Shown one piece after another: positions 6,722-12,101 of a DNA stretch of 12,101 nucleotides. Below the pieces are notes generated by a model, which did no database searches, was not told the origin of the DNA, and was given only the letters and a program-made list of their open reading frames with translations. This DNA comes from Clostridia bacterium (GTDB lineage Bacteria > Bacillota > Peptococcia > DRI-13 > DTU073): the NCBI GenBank assembly GCA_012842035.1, contig DUTO01000139.1, positions 1 through 12,101 on the forward strand. Direction: 5' to 3'. A program made the translations under genes and the position numbers. Position 1 is the first letter of the stretch. The number at the start of each line of letters is the position of its first letter.

Positions 6722-7549
6722 TTATGAGGAAATCTTTTTAACTAAAGCAATTTCTTGAGCATAGCCAAGATTATCATGTGGCGTTTCTAAAATTAAGGGG
6801 ACTTTTTGGATATCCGGGTCCCTAACAATTTTTTTAATTATTTCTAAGCCTAAATGACCCTCACCTAATTTAGCATGCCGATCCCTTTTCGAAGCAAGCG
6901 GATATAAAGAGTCATTTAAATGAAAAGCCTTTAAACGTTCCCAACCAACTACTTGTTCAAATTCATCTTTAAACCCGGCCAAATCAGCAAGGTCATAACC
7001 AGCCCCTGTCAAATGACAACTATCCAAACAGACACCTAATCCGGAATGACCATCACAAGCCTGTATAATTTGCACCAAATGTTCAAAAGTATAACCGAGC
7101 TCTGTGCCCTGACCGGCCATGCCCTCTAACAAAATCATTGTCCCCTCAGGAAGGTCGGTTAACAGTCCTCTTAAACCTTCCCCAACTAAAGCTAGCCCCT
7201 TTTCTTCACCCTGTCCACCATGTGAACCTACATGTAAAACAAGATAAGGAACTCCCATCGCTTTTATTCTCAGCAGGTCGTCTTTTAAAGTTAAGCGCGA
7301 AAACGCACGCACATTTTTTTTAGCCGAAGCCAAATTATATGTATAAGGAGCATGGGCCACCACCGGACCAAAATTATTTATTTTCATTAATTTATTTGCT
7401 TCCCGAATATCTTCAGAATCAAGGGCACGCGCCTTCCCCCCTCGCGGATTACGTGTAAAAAATTGAAAAGTATTCCCTTGCATTTCTATAACTGTCTTTA
7501 CTGCTGCAGTTAATCCTTGAGCACTGGAAACATGAGCACCAATCCACAC
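6722..7549 (-). CDS. nfo: Endonuclease IV (AP endonuclease)
   Basis: Zn-dependent class II AP endonuclease of base-excision repair that cuts 5' of abasic sites and removes 3' blocking groups. The protein has 275 residues, near the usual length. All nine metal ligands can be placed: H66, H106, E142, D176, H179, H210, D223, H225 and E255. Their spacing closely follows E. coli Nfo (H69, H109, E145, D179, H182, H216, D229, H231, E261). Signatures include LEGMAGQGTELGYTFEHL, GVCLDSCHLTGAGYD and ETPHDNLGYA. The start is a GTG at 7549 giving MWIGAHVSS, matching the family N-terminus, with AGGAAGG about 9-10 bases upstream. It follows a small unknown gene with a 22-base gap, so the two are probably cotranscribed. 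Confidence 0.97.
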   Translation of the reverse strand: MWIGAHVSSAQGLTAAVKTVIEMQGNTFQFFTRNPRGGKARALDSEDIREANKLMKINNFGPVVAHAPYTYNLASAKKNVRAFSRLTLKDDLLRIKAMGVPYLVLHVGSHGGQGEEKGLALVGEGLRGLLTDLPEGTMILLEGMAGQGTELGYTFEHLVQIIQACDGHSGLGVCLDSCHLTGAGYDLADLAGFKDEFEQVVGWERLKAFHLNDSLYPLASKRDRHAKLGEGHLGLEIIKKIVRDPDIQKVPLILETPHDNLGYAQEIALVKKISS

Positions 7550-7571
7550 TTTTTTTAACCTTCCTTCATCC

Positions 7572-7841
7572 TTAATCTTCGTCCTTAATAAGCCTCTCTT
7601 TTATTTTTAAAGGAAATTCATATATTTTACACGCCTCTTTAAAATCGGTTTGAGTTTCTTGTTTTTGAATAGTTTGCTCAAAAACATCACCACTAACTAA
7701 ATTGATCACTCTAATTATTTCATTAAGACCATTTATTTCGTTTTCAATAATATACTCACTAGCCGGGGAACGCAAATCAGTAAGGTTAAGCAAAAGAGCC
7801 TGAAGCATTTCGCGAGATAAAGTAATGCGTACATGGGACAA
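7572..7841 (-). CDS. Small protein of unknown function upstream of nfo
   Basis: I do not recognise this 89-residue protein. It is soluble with no signal peptide or membrane segment, and it looks largely helical: a leucine-rich N-terminal stretch (SREMLQALLLNLTDLRSP), an acidic middle (SEYIIENEINGLNEIIRV) and a charged tail ending KIKERLIKDED. No Cys pairs, HTH or SQELD-type Spo0E motif is visible. I prefer a TTG start at 7841, since GAGGGG lies 8 bases upstream. A GTG at 7850 would add three residues but directly abuts that same G-rich stretch. It lies 22 bases before nfo in the same direction, which hints at cotranscription but not at a shared job. It is divergent from the Cys-rich gene at 7979. 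That it is a real gene is likely but not proven. Confidence 0.65.
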   Translation of the reverse strand: MSHVRITLSREMLQALLLNLTDLRSPASEYIIENEINGLNEIIRVINLVSGDVFEQTIQKQETQTDFKEACKIYEFPLKIKERLIKDED

Positions 7842-7849
7842 GTCCCTCA

Positions 7850-7855
7850 CCCCTC
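7850..7855 (-). promoter_or_regulatory. Ribosome binding site favouring the TTG start at 7841
   Basis: GAGGGG in mRNA sense with an 8-base spacer to TTG at 7841-7839. The alternative GTG at 7850-7848 shares a base with this site, so it has no usable spacer. Confidence 0.5.
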
Positions 7856-7910
7856 TATAAATTCTATATTCGGAAAAACTTTGCAGAACTCCTGCACTTT
7901 CGACTAATTA
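7856..7910 (-). promoter_or_regulatory. Candidate regulatory element upstream of the small unknown gene
   Basis: Reading the minus strand: AGTCGAAA, then TGCAG-gagtt-CTGCA (a 5-bp inverted repeat, 7882-7886 and 7892-7896), a T-run, CCGAATATAGAAT, and finally the ribosome binding site. TAGAAT resembles a -10 box but no good -35 exists at the right distance. AGTCGAA differs by one base from the Spo0A box TGTCGAA. The arrangement looks non-random, but its function is not established here. Confidence 0.35.
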
Positions 7911-7978
7911 ATTTATGATATTATCGGGAAATCAACAAAAACTAAAAGAGAACAAAAAAAACATTAGGAGGTAAAATT

Positions 7979-8230
7979 ATGTCTTTATGTCCTTTATGTA
8001 ATGGCATCCATACTCAAAACATAGTCTGCCCTCACTGCACAACAAAAATGAAAGATGGCGGAAAAATAGAAAACTATTATGACCCTTACAGTCCTTACTT
8101 ACCAAATGAAGTTTTACAACAAGCTAATGTAGTGGACACAAAGCAGTGTATCCATTTGTTTTATTGTCCCCACTGTGGCTATGACCAACATCATCTTGCT
8201 GACCTTTGGCTTGCCCCGGACCTTAGCTAA
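7979..8230 (+). CDS. Small Cys-rich, probable zinc-binding protein
   Basis: An 83-residue protein with two zinc-knuckle-like clusters. The first is CPLC (C4, C7) with CPHC (C17, C20), a complete four-cysteine site. The second is C57-x-H59 followed by CPHCG (C63, C66), a plausible Cys/His site. Between them is a Tyr/Pro-rich stretch, YYDPYSPYLPNEV (33-45). There is no membrane segment or signal, so it is cytoplasmic. I cannot assign a function; such ribbons bind nucleic acids, proteins or simply metal. The ATG has an ideal ribosome binding site, TAGGAGGT, 6 bases upstream, so it is very likely translated. Its stop overlaps the convergent protease gene by 8 bases (8223-8230). Confidence 0.78.
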   Translation: MSLCPLCNGIHTQNIVCPHCTTKMKDGGKIENYYDPYSPYLPNEVLQQANVVDTKQCIHLFYCPHCGYDQHHLADLWLAPDLS

Positions 8231-9305
8231 TAATTCTGGGTAATTCTACTAGTCCTGCCCCCTGTTGTTCTTTTTCTAATTTAGGAAGTCGCACTGCTCC
8301 CTTAAACATTATTTCCCTAACTCTACCTGGAGGTAAAAAACCATAATAATTAAATAAAGTAGCAATTGTTCCGGTAAGATGAGGAGCAGCAAAAGAAGTA
8401 CCACTTTTTACTTCATACCTTCCCCTTAACCAAGCAGAAGGAATTTCAACACCGGGTGCACAAAAATTAACTTCCGGGCCCCTGCTGGAAAAACTGGCCA
8501 AACTATCATACTTATCAATCGCTGAAACCGCAAAAACCTGTGGGAAACGTGCCGGGTAGTTCACAGAATTATTGCGACCATCATTACCGGCGGCCGCCAC
8601 TAAAACTATACCTTGCCGGTCTAAATATTGAATTACTTGCTGAAAAAGAGAATTGGTTTCCGTAGTAGAAAAACTCATGTTAATTATTTCCACTTGTCGT
8701 CGTGCTAACCAATCTACCCCCTCAATAATATCGGACAAATTCCCTTTTCCTTTCTCATTGAAAGCTTTAACCACATAAAAATCAACATAAGGATTAATCC
8801 CGGTCATTCCCACATTTCTACCTGAAGAGCCAATAATACCGGCTATATGTGTCCCATGTCCATAGTCATCCATAAATTGATGCTGCCCCTCTAAAGTACT
8901 AATCCCACTCTTAATATTACCCTGTAAGTCAGGATGATAATAATCAATACCTGTATCAATAATCCCTACACGAACGCGCCGTTCTTTAAGTTTTTCCCAA
9001 ACTTGAGGTGCGCCAATTCTTTGTAAACCCCAGCCTATTCTCGGGGGATGAAAAAACGGAAACGGATACCAACACAGCTTAAATTCAAGGTCATCTTCTA
9101 CTTGTAACCTTTTTTCCTCATCTCTTACCGCTAATGAAACATCGGTTTCAGATGAAAATTCACATACATATCCCCCTACAAGAGGTAATTTCTTAAGCAA
9201 TCTACCTCCGGACCTTTCCAAACTTTGTCTTAAAAAAGCTTCATCTTCTGGGGCACGTAAAGTAATAATCTTTCTAATCTTCTTTTCGGACGTCTTTTTT
9301 TCCAT
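8223..9305 (-). CDS. Subtilisin-family (S8) serine protease without signal peptide
   Basis: A 360-residue subtilase with a complete catalytic set: Asp117 in VGIIDTGIDYYHPDL, His150 in GHGTHIAG, oxyanion Asn241 in AAAGNDG, and Ser304 in SGTSFAAPH. The N-terminal about 80 residues (RKIITLRAPEDEAFLRQSLE, then GGRLLKKLPLVGGYVCEF) resemble an I9-type propeptide/inhibitor domain, followed by the linker PFPFFHPPRIGWGL. No hydrophobic signal peptide precedes it: the N-terminus is charged (MEKKTSEKKIRK). It may therefore act inside the cell, as intracellular subtilisins do, or be released by lysis or in sporulation (inference). The ATG at 9305 has AAAGGGGA about 7 bases upstream. It overlaps the convergent zinc-ribbon gene by 8 bases. 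No strong promoter was found. Confidence 0.94.
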   Translation of the reverse strand: MEKKTSEKKIRKIITLRAPEDEAFLRQSLERSGGRLLKKLPLVGGYVCEFSSETDVSLAVRDEEKRLQVEDDLEFKLCWYPFPFFHPPRIGWGLQRIGAPQVWEKLKERRVRVGIIDTGIDYYHPDLQGNIKSGISTLEGQHQFMDDYGHGTHIAGIIGSSGRNVGMTGINPYVDFYVVKAFNEKGKGNLSDIIEGVDWLARRQVEIINMSFSTTETNSLFQQVIQYLDRQGIVLVAAAGNDGRNNSVNYPARFPQVFAVSAIDKYDSLASFSSRGPEVNFCAPGVEIPSAWLRGRYEVKSGTSFAAPHLTGTIATLFNYYGFLPPGRVREIMFKGAVRLPKLEKEQQGAGLVELPRIIS

Positions 9306-9389
9306 AAAAACATCCCCTTTCTCCGCATAAAAAAAGCAATACTTATCTGCTGTAACTTATGCTAAAGAAAGTATTTTCGTCACTCTCTT

Positions 9390-9418
9390 AAGACAAATCC
9401 CTTCTTTCTTGCTATAAT
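9390..9418 (+). promoter_or_regulatory. Promoter of the CapA-type lipoprotein / exporter pair
   Basis: AAGACA (9390-9395), 17-base spacer, perfect TATAAT (9413-9418), about 30 bases before the ATG at 9448. The -35 hexamer keeps only the GACA half of TTGACA. Confidence 0.65.
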
Positions 9419-9432
9419 GTAAATATGATTAT

Positions 9433-9442
9433 AAGGATGTGA
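9433..9442 (+). promoter_or_regulatory. Ribosome binding site deciding the CapA-type start
   Basis: AAGGATGTGA matches the anti-Shine-Dalgarno complement AAGGAGGTGA at 9 of 10 bases and ends 5 bases before ATG 9448. An in-frame GTG at 9439 lies inside it and so cannot be the start. Confidence 0.7.
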
Positions 9443-9447
9443 ATTTT

Positions 9448-10599
9448 ATGAAAAAAATATTTTCTCTGTTTTTTCTGCTACTCTTGTCCCTAGGTATACT
9501 TTTAGGTGGTTGTCAGCACTCACAGCCAATTGAAGATTCCCTCACCACAACACCACCAGAACCTCCTCCTCCGGACAAAACTTTTGTCATCACCGCTGTA
9601 GGCGATATAATGATGCACAATACGCAAATTCGGGCTGGGTATCAACGCGAATATAATACATATGACTTTTCCTCTTTTTTTACTGAAGTAGAACCCTTTT
9701 TCCAAGCCTCTGATTTTGTAATCGGCAATCTGGAAACTACTCTTAGTAATGACCCCCGCTTATATAGTGGGTACCCTCGCTTTAATTCGCCCGCTATCCT
9801 CGCCCAAAACTTAAAGGAAGTAGGTTTTGATTTATTAACTACAGCTAATAACCACTGTCTTGATAAAGGTGTAAACGGTCTTTACAATACCCTCAACTAC
9901 CTAGATGAAGCAGGACTGCTCCACGTGGGCACCTCTCGCAGTCAAGCTGAAAAAGAAACCATCCTTTATACTGAAATTGAAGATGTAAAAATAGCTGCTC
10001 TGGCTTATACATATGGAACTAATGGACTTAATCCGCCGCGTGGCCAAGAATTTGCGGTCAACCTGATCGATGAGGAACAAATTATGACTGACATAAAAAA
10101 AGCTCGCACCGGAGGAGCACAGCTAATTATTTTATATCTCCACTTTGGTCAAGAATACCAAGAGCATCCTGATAGCAACCAAATCTATCTGGCCAAAACA
10201 TTCTTCAATGCCGGAGCAGATATAATTCTGGGAAGCCATGCTCATGTTTTACAATCTTCCGAAACTTATACTCGAGAAGATGAAAAAACTCAATTTGTTA
10301 TTTACTCTTTAGGAAATTTTATTTCGGACCAAATTGGTCTGCCGAGAAAATCAAGTGTGATTCTTAACCTTCATTTTGGCATAGACACTCTCACTGGCGA
10401 ACCTTATTTTAAAGAAGCCACCTATATCCCTATTTGGACTAGAAGATGGCTCGAAAACAGTAAAGCACATTTTAAAGTAATACCGATAGAACAAACTCTA
10501 GCTAAAATTAGAGCAGCGGAAATAGGTGACTTTACTTTCGATGAAATCCAAGAATTAGAACAAGCATGGTTACATGTTTCTAACCATATTAAAAACTAA
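9448..10599 (+). CDS. CapA-family lipoprotein (metallophosphatase-like fold)
   Basis: A 383-residue member of the CapA / poly-gamma-glutamate capsule family. It begins with a lipoprotein signal, MKK plus a hydrophobic core, ending in lipobox LGGC with Cys22 as the lipidation site, then a Thr/Pro linker (TTTPPEPPPPD, 33-43). The catalytic-type domain starts at about 46. Metal-site motifs: VGDIMMHN (D52), GNLETTLS (N94, E96), TTANNHCLDKG (N134, N135, H136), LHFGQEY (H232) and LGSHAHVLQ (H264, H266), with YSLGNF at 286-291. It should sit on the outer face of the membrane. No capB or capC genes are near, so a capsule role is not supported. A cell-envelope phosphodiesterase/phosphatase-like role is possible but unproven. 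It shares an apparent transcript with the exporter gene 16 bases downstream. Confidence 0.92.
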   Translation: MKKIFSLFFLLLLSLGILLGGCQHSQPIEDSLTTTPPEPPPPDKTFVITAVGDIMMHNTQIRAGYQREYNTYDFSSFFTEVEPFFQASDFVIGNLETTLSNDPRLYSGYPRFNSPAILAQNLKEVGFDLLTTANNHCLDKGVNGLYNTLNYLDEAGLLHVGTSRSQAEKETILYTEIEDVKIAALAYTYGTNGLNPPRGQEFAVNLIDEEQIMTDIKKARTGGAQLIILYLHFGQEYQEHPDSNQIYLAKTFFNAGADIILGSHAHVLQSSETYTREDEKTQFVIYSLGNFISDQIGLPRKSSVILNLHFGIDTLTGEPYFKEATYIPIWTRRWLENSKAHFKVIPIEQTLAKIRAAEIGDFTFDEIQELEQAWLHVSNHIKN

Positions 10600-10615
10600 A
10601 AGAGGTTATAAATTC

Positions 10616-11695
10616 ATGATTAGTGGAGCACGCATTTTAAAAACAGGTATTGCCGTAACAATTAGCATGTACATCTGTGTTCTTTTAAATATTGAACCAG
10701 CTATCTTTGCCGGTGCTGCAGCCTTTTTAAACCTGCAACCCTCACTGGGCAAAAGTTTTTATAATGCTTTAGAACAAATTTTAACTCATTTCGTAGCTAT
10801 CGGTATTGCTATTATGCTTGGTTTAACCATCGGCGGACACCCTTTAGTCATGGGTTTAGGCACTATTCTCGTCATTTTAATCTGTAATCGTTTTGAATGG
10901 CGCAGTAGTCTTTCCGGTGCAATTATGGCGACCATCTTTGTCTTAGCCTCTCCCCCGGATCAATTTTTAAACCATGCTTTCATTCGTTCTTTAGCCATCT
11001 TTATCGGGGTAGGCTCGGCACTTTTAGTCAATATAACCATTGCTCGGCCCCACTATGAAATGCCTTTACGCCAAAAATTAATTGCCCTAAACAAATTTAT
11101 CATGGCTCACTTTAACCAAGTGGTGCAAAACTACCTCCAATTAACACCACCTCCTCCCCAAACCTTAAAACAACTAAACAAAAAAGCCGGGAAATTTTTT
11201 AATGAAGTGCACGACTATTATGGCTTATATAAACATGACCTAGGAATTTTAGATGATGACGGAAAAATTAACCGTAAAACAAAAACTAAATTCTATCGTG
11301 ATTATCTAAATTATAATCGTGGGCTTTGGCAAAGAACGAAAGATATCTTCTTTTTAGCCCAAGAACGTGATAAAAGAAGAAAAGAAACCGGCAACTTACC
11401 ACCTAGTGAAGACTTTGAGGAAATCCTAGAACTAATCAATAGTACCTTAGAACTCTTAAATCAATATAACCAACAATTACAAAAAAAAATATTAGGGGCA
11501 ACTACAACTTATGTTGAAGAACCTCATATTTGGAGTAAACTTGACCAAATCATCAAGCAATGGCAAGGCTATCACCATGATAAAGGAAGCGATCATCTTC
11601 ATGCTTTAATTGAAGTTTCCCTCATCACTTACAAAATACGTTGGGCAGCTAAAGAGTCAGCTCGTTTACTTGATTTTAAAACTAATTTAAATTGA
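10616..11695 (+). CDS. Aromatic-acid-exporter (ArAE/DUF939) family membrane protein
   Basis: A 359-residue protein. The N-terminal about 145 residues hold roughly six hydrophobic helices (about 8-25, 28-40, 57-72, 76-91, 98-112 and 121-143). A long charged helical cytoplasmic domain (about 145-359) follows, matching the ArAE_1 plus C-terminal domain layout (B. subtilis YqjA-like). The family is thought to export aromatic carboxylic acids or similar compounds; the substrate here is unknown. I chose the ATG at 10616 because AGAGGT lies 9 bases upstream and MISGARILKTGIAVTIS is the usual family N-terminus. A start at 10574 would overlap the preceding gene by 26 bases and has no better site. The TGA stop is embedded in the -35 box of the tRNA promoter. 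A link to the aryl-acid ligase elsewhere in the window is tempting but only an inference. Confidence 0.87.
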   Translation: MISGARILKTGIAVTISMYICVLLNIEPAIFAGAAAFLNLQPSLGKSFYNALEQILTHFVAIGIAIMLGLTIGGHPLVMGLGTILVILICNRFEWRSSLSGAIMATIFVLASPPDQFLNHAFIRSLAIFIGVGSALLVNITIARPHYEMPLRQKLIALNKFIMAHFNQVVQNYLQLTPPPPQTLKQLNKKAGKFFNEVHDYYGLYKHDLGILDDDGKINRKTKTKFYRDYLNYNRGLWQRTKDIFFLAQERDKRRKETGNLPPSEDFEEILELINSTLELLNQYNQQLQKKILGATTTYVEEPHIWSKLDQIIKQWQGYHHDKGSDHLHALIEVSLITYKIRWAAKESARLLDFKTNLN

Positions 11696-11720
11696 CATTT
11701 GCCTCCCACCTTCTTATAAT
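11692..11720 (+). promoter_or_regulatory. Full-consensus promoter of the tRNA-Thr gene
   Basis: Perfect TTGACA (11692-11697), 17-base spacer and perfect TATAAT (11715-11720). The expected start is about 14 bases before the tRNA. The TGA stop of the exporter gene (11693-11695) lies within the -35 hexamer. Confidence 0.92.
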
Positions 11721-11740
11721 TAATATTGTTCACTATAATT

Positions 11741-11815
11741 GCTGATGTAGCTCAAAGGCAGAGCACGTCACTCGTAATGACGAGGTTGTGGGTTCAATTC
11801 CCACCATCAGCTCCA
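11741..11815 (+). tRNA. trnT: tRNA-Thr (anticodon CGT)
   Basis: Full cloverleaf of 75 bases. The 7-bp acceptor stem is GCTGATG/CATCAGC, with discriminator T and encoded CCA (11813-11815). The D stem is GCTC/GAGC. The anticodon stem CGTCA/TGACG has loop CTCGTAA, giving anticodon CGT at 11773-11775, which reads ACG (Thr). The variable loop has 5 bases, and the T stem GTGGG/CCCAC has loop TTCAATT. No mismatches in the stems. It has its own promoter and terminator. Confidence 0.97.
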
Positions 11816-11824
11816 GAAAATAGC

Positions 11825-11854
11825 AAGACCTGGGCAATAATGTCCGGGTCTTTT
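11825..11854 (+). terminator. Rho-independent terminator of the tRNA-Thr gene
   Basis: Stem AAGACCTGGGC (11825-11835) pairs with GTCCGGGTCTT (11842-11852), with two G-U pairs, around a 6-base AATAAT loop. The T-run is short (TTTT, 11851-11854). It starts 10 bases after the tRNA CCA. Confidence 0.82.
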
Positions 11855-11899
11855 CCTAAGGCATCCTCTGGCAGGTCATCCACGTGGTATAGTAATGTT

Positions 11900-12022
11900 C
11901 TAATTGATGTATTTGCTGATCGTTTTTCTTGAAATACCCATTTCACGCTCAATGGCTCGTTGGGATTTGCCATCCCATAAAAACATAAGTAAAATGTCCT
12001 ATTTTTCCATTAGCTTTATCAA
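11900..12022 (-). pseudogene. 5' relic of an IS21-like transposase (IstA) gene
   Basis: Reading the minus strand from a TTG at 12022 gives IKLMEK, an in-frame TAG (12001-11999), then a continuous helix-turn-helix stretch (codons 9-40) that includes DGKSQRAIEREMGISRKTIS and ends KYIN plus a TAG at 11902-11900. This is the usual N-terminal DNA-binding motif of IstA-type transposases (short acidic opening, GKSQR.IARE.GISR.T..KYI pattern). The first TAG probably replaced a Gln codon. A G-rich GGAGGGTGA stretch precedes the TTG. Nothing of the catalytic domain remains before the tRNA terminator, so the gene is a dead fragment. Family placement rests on a motif of about 30 residues. Another HTH transposase or recombinase is possible. 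Confidence 0.6.
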
Positions 12023-12038
12023 TCCCCCCTCACCCTCC

Positions 12039-12066
12039 ACATGTTAAAAATTTATTAATAACATGT
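12039..12066. repeat. Inverted repeat upstream of the transposase relic
   Basis: Perfect 8-bp arms ACATGTTA (12039-12046) and TAACATGT (12059-12066) around a 12-base AT-rich spacer. It lies between the relic's start and a promoter-like sequence, about where an operator or leader hairpin would sit. It could also be part of the insertion sequence's end repeats. Confidence 0.6.
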
Positions 12067-12069
12067 AAA

Positions 12070-12098
12070 AGTATATTGTACCCCAAATAATAATTGAA
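12070..12098 (-). promoter_or_regulatory. Weak promoter-like sequence facing the transposase relic
   Basis: Minus-strand TTCAAT (12098-12093), 17-base spacer, TATACT (12075-12070). The -10 box is good and the -35 box poor. The predicted start would fall at the edge of the inverted repeat 12039-12066. The sequence is cut by the window end, so the true upstream limit of the element is not visible. Confidence 0.4.
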
Positions 12099-12101
12099 AA
12101 G

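Noticed and set aside
7572..7850. Small gene as a Spo0E-like phosphatase
   Set aside because: Size and helical character fit loosely, but the diagnostic SQELD-type motif is absent.
9338..9375. Inverted repeat AATACTT/AAGTATT between the protease and CapA-type genes
   Set aside because: The arms are 7 AT-rich bases separated by 24 bases, with no T-run. This is likely chance in AT-rich DNA.
11734..11739. Second TATAAT immediately before the tRNA
   Set aside because: It would place the transcription start inside the tRNA and has no -35 partner. The upstream consensus promoter explains the gene.
11726..11932. Plus-strand open frame running through the tRNA gene
   Set aside because: Its first part is the translation of the tRNA-Thr gene (the familiar QRQST..VQFPPSAP pattern) and its end crosses the terminator. 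It has no ribosome binding site.
11780..11990. Minus-strand frame, shifted from the transposase relic, reading VDDLPEDALGKDPD through the terminator into the tRNA
   Set aside because: The protein-like appearance is probably chance. It has no start with a ribosome binding site, runs antisense through a terminator and tRNA, and its first half overlaps the relic's HTH in another frame.
1..12101. CRISPR array, phage module, toxin-antitoxin or defence system
   Set aside because: No regularly spaced repeats, integrase, Cas or typical defence genes were seen on either strand. The recognisable genes are metabolic, repair or envelope functions.

Overview
The window looks like chromosomal DNA of a low-GC Gram-positive anaerobe, most likely a Clostridia (Peptococcaceae/Syntrophomonadaceae-like) member. 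This is inferred from strong AAGGAGG-type ribosome binding sites, GTG/TTG starts, an encoded tRNA CCA end, a PaaK plus ACT-domain pair typical of anaerobic amino-acid fermenters, and YitT, slipin/NfeD and ArAE-type exporter families common in Firmicutes. No 16S or other decisive marker is present, so the lineage is only a suggestion.

Layout. Positions 1-2451 (minus strand) are an apparent operon read leftwards from one good promoter: phenylacetate-CoA ligase (paaK), a two-ACT-domain protein and lgt (prolipoprotein diacylglyceryl transferase, 3' end cut by the window edge). A YitT-family membrane protein is divergent on the plus strand (2547-3377). It converges almost without a gap on a membrane-anchored FAD-dependent oxidoreductase (3381-5069, minus). 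Next, on the minus strand, comes a NfeD/slipin pair (5209-6607) with its own promoter and a clear rho-independent terminator. Upstream of it are endonuclease IV (nfo) and a small unrecognised gene (6722-7841).

From 7979 a small Cys-rich probable zinc-binding protein is read rightwards and overlaps tail-to-tail with a leaderless subtilisin-family protease (8223-9305, minus). A CapA-family lipoprotein and an aromatic-acid-exporter-family membrane protein form a plus-strand pair (9448-11695). A consensus promoter overlapping the exporter's stop codon then drives a tRNA-Thr(CGT) gene with its own terminator. The right edge carries the decayed 5' end of an IS21-like transposase gene, preceded by a promoter-like and operator-like sequence.

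Functional links. Lgt would lipidate the CapA-type lipoprotein encoded in the same window. PaaK and the ACT protein probably act together in aryl-acid/aromatic amino-acid metabolism, with the ACT protein as a candidate sensor. NfeD and slipin are a known membrane-microdomain pair. Most of the window is ordinary housekeeping and accessory metabolism, and I see no defence island, CRISPR array, phage module or clear novel multi-gene system. The points most worth a second look are a hairpin that could hide the lgt ribosome binding site until the upstream gene is translated, a flavoprotein predicted to face outside without a Tat signal, a small unknown gene with an unusual upstream element, and the transposase relic beside the tRNA gene.
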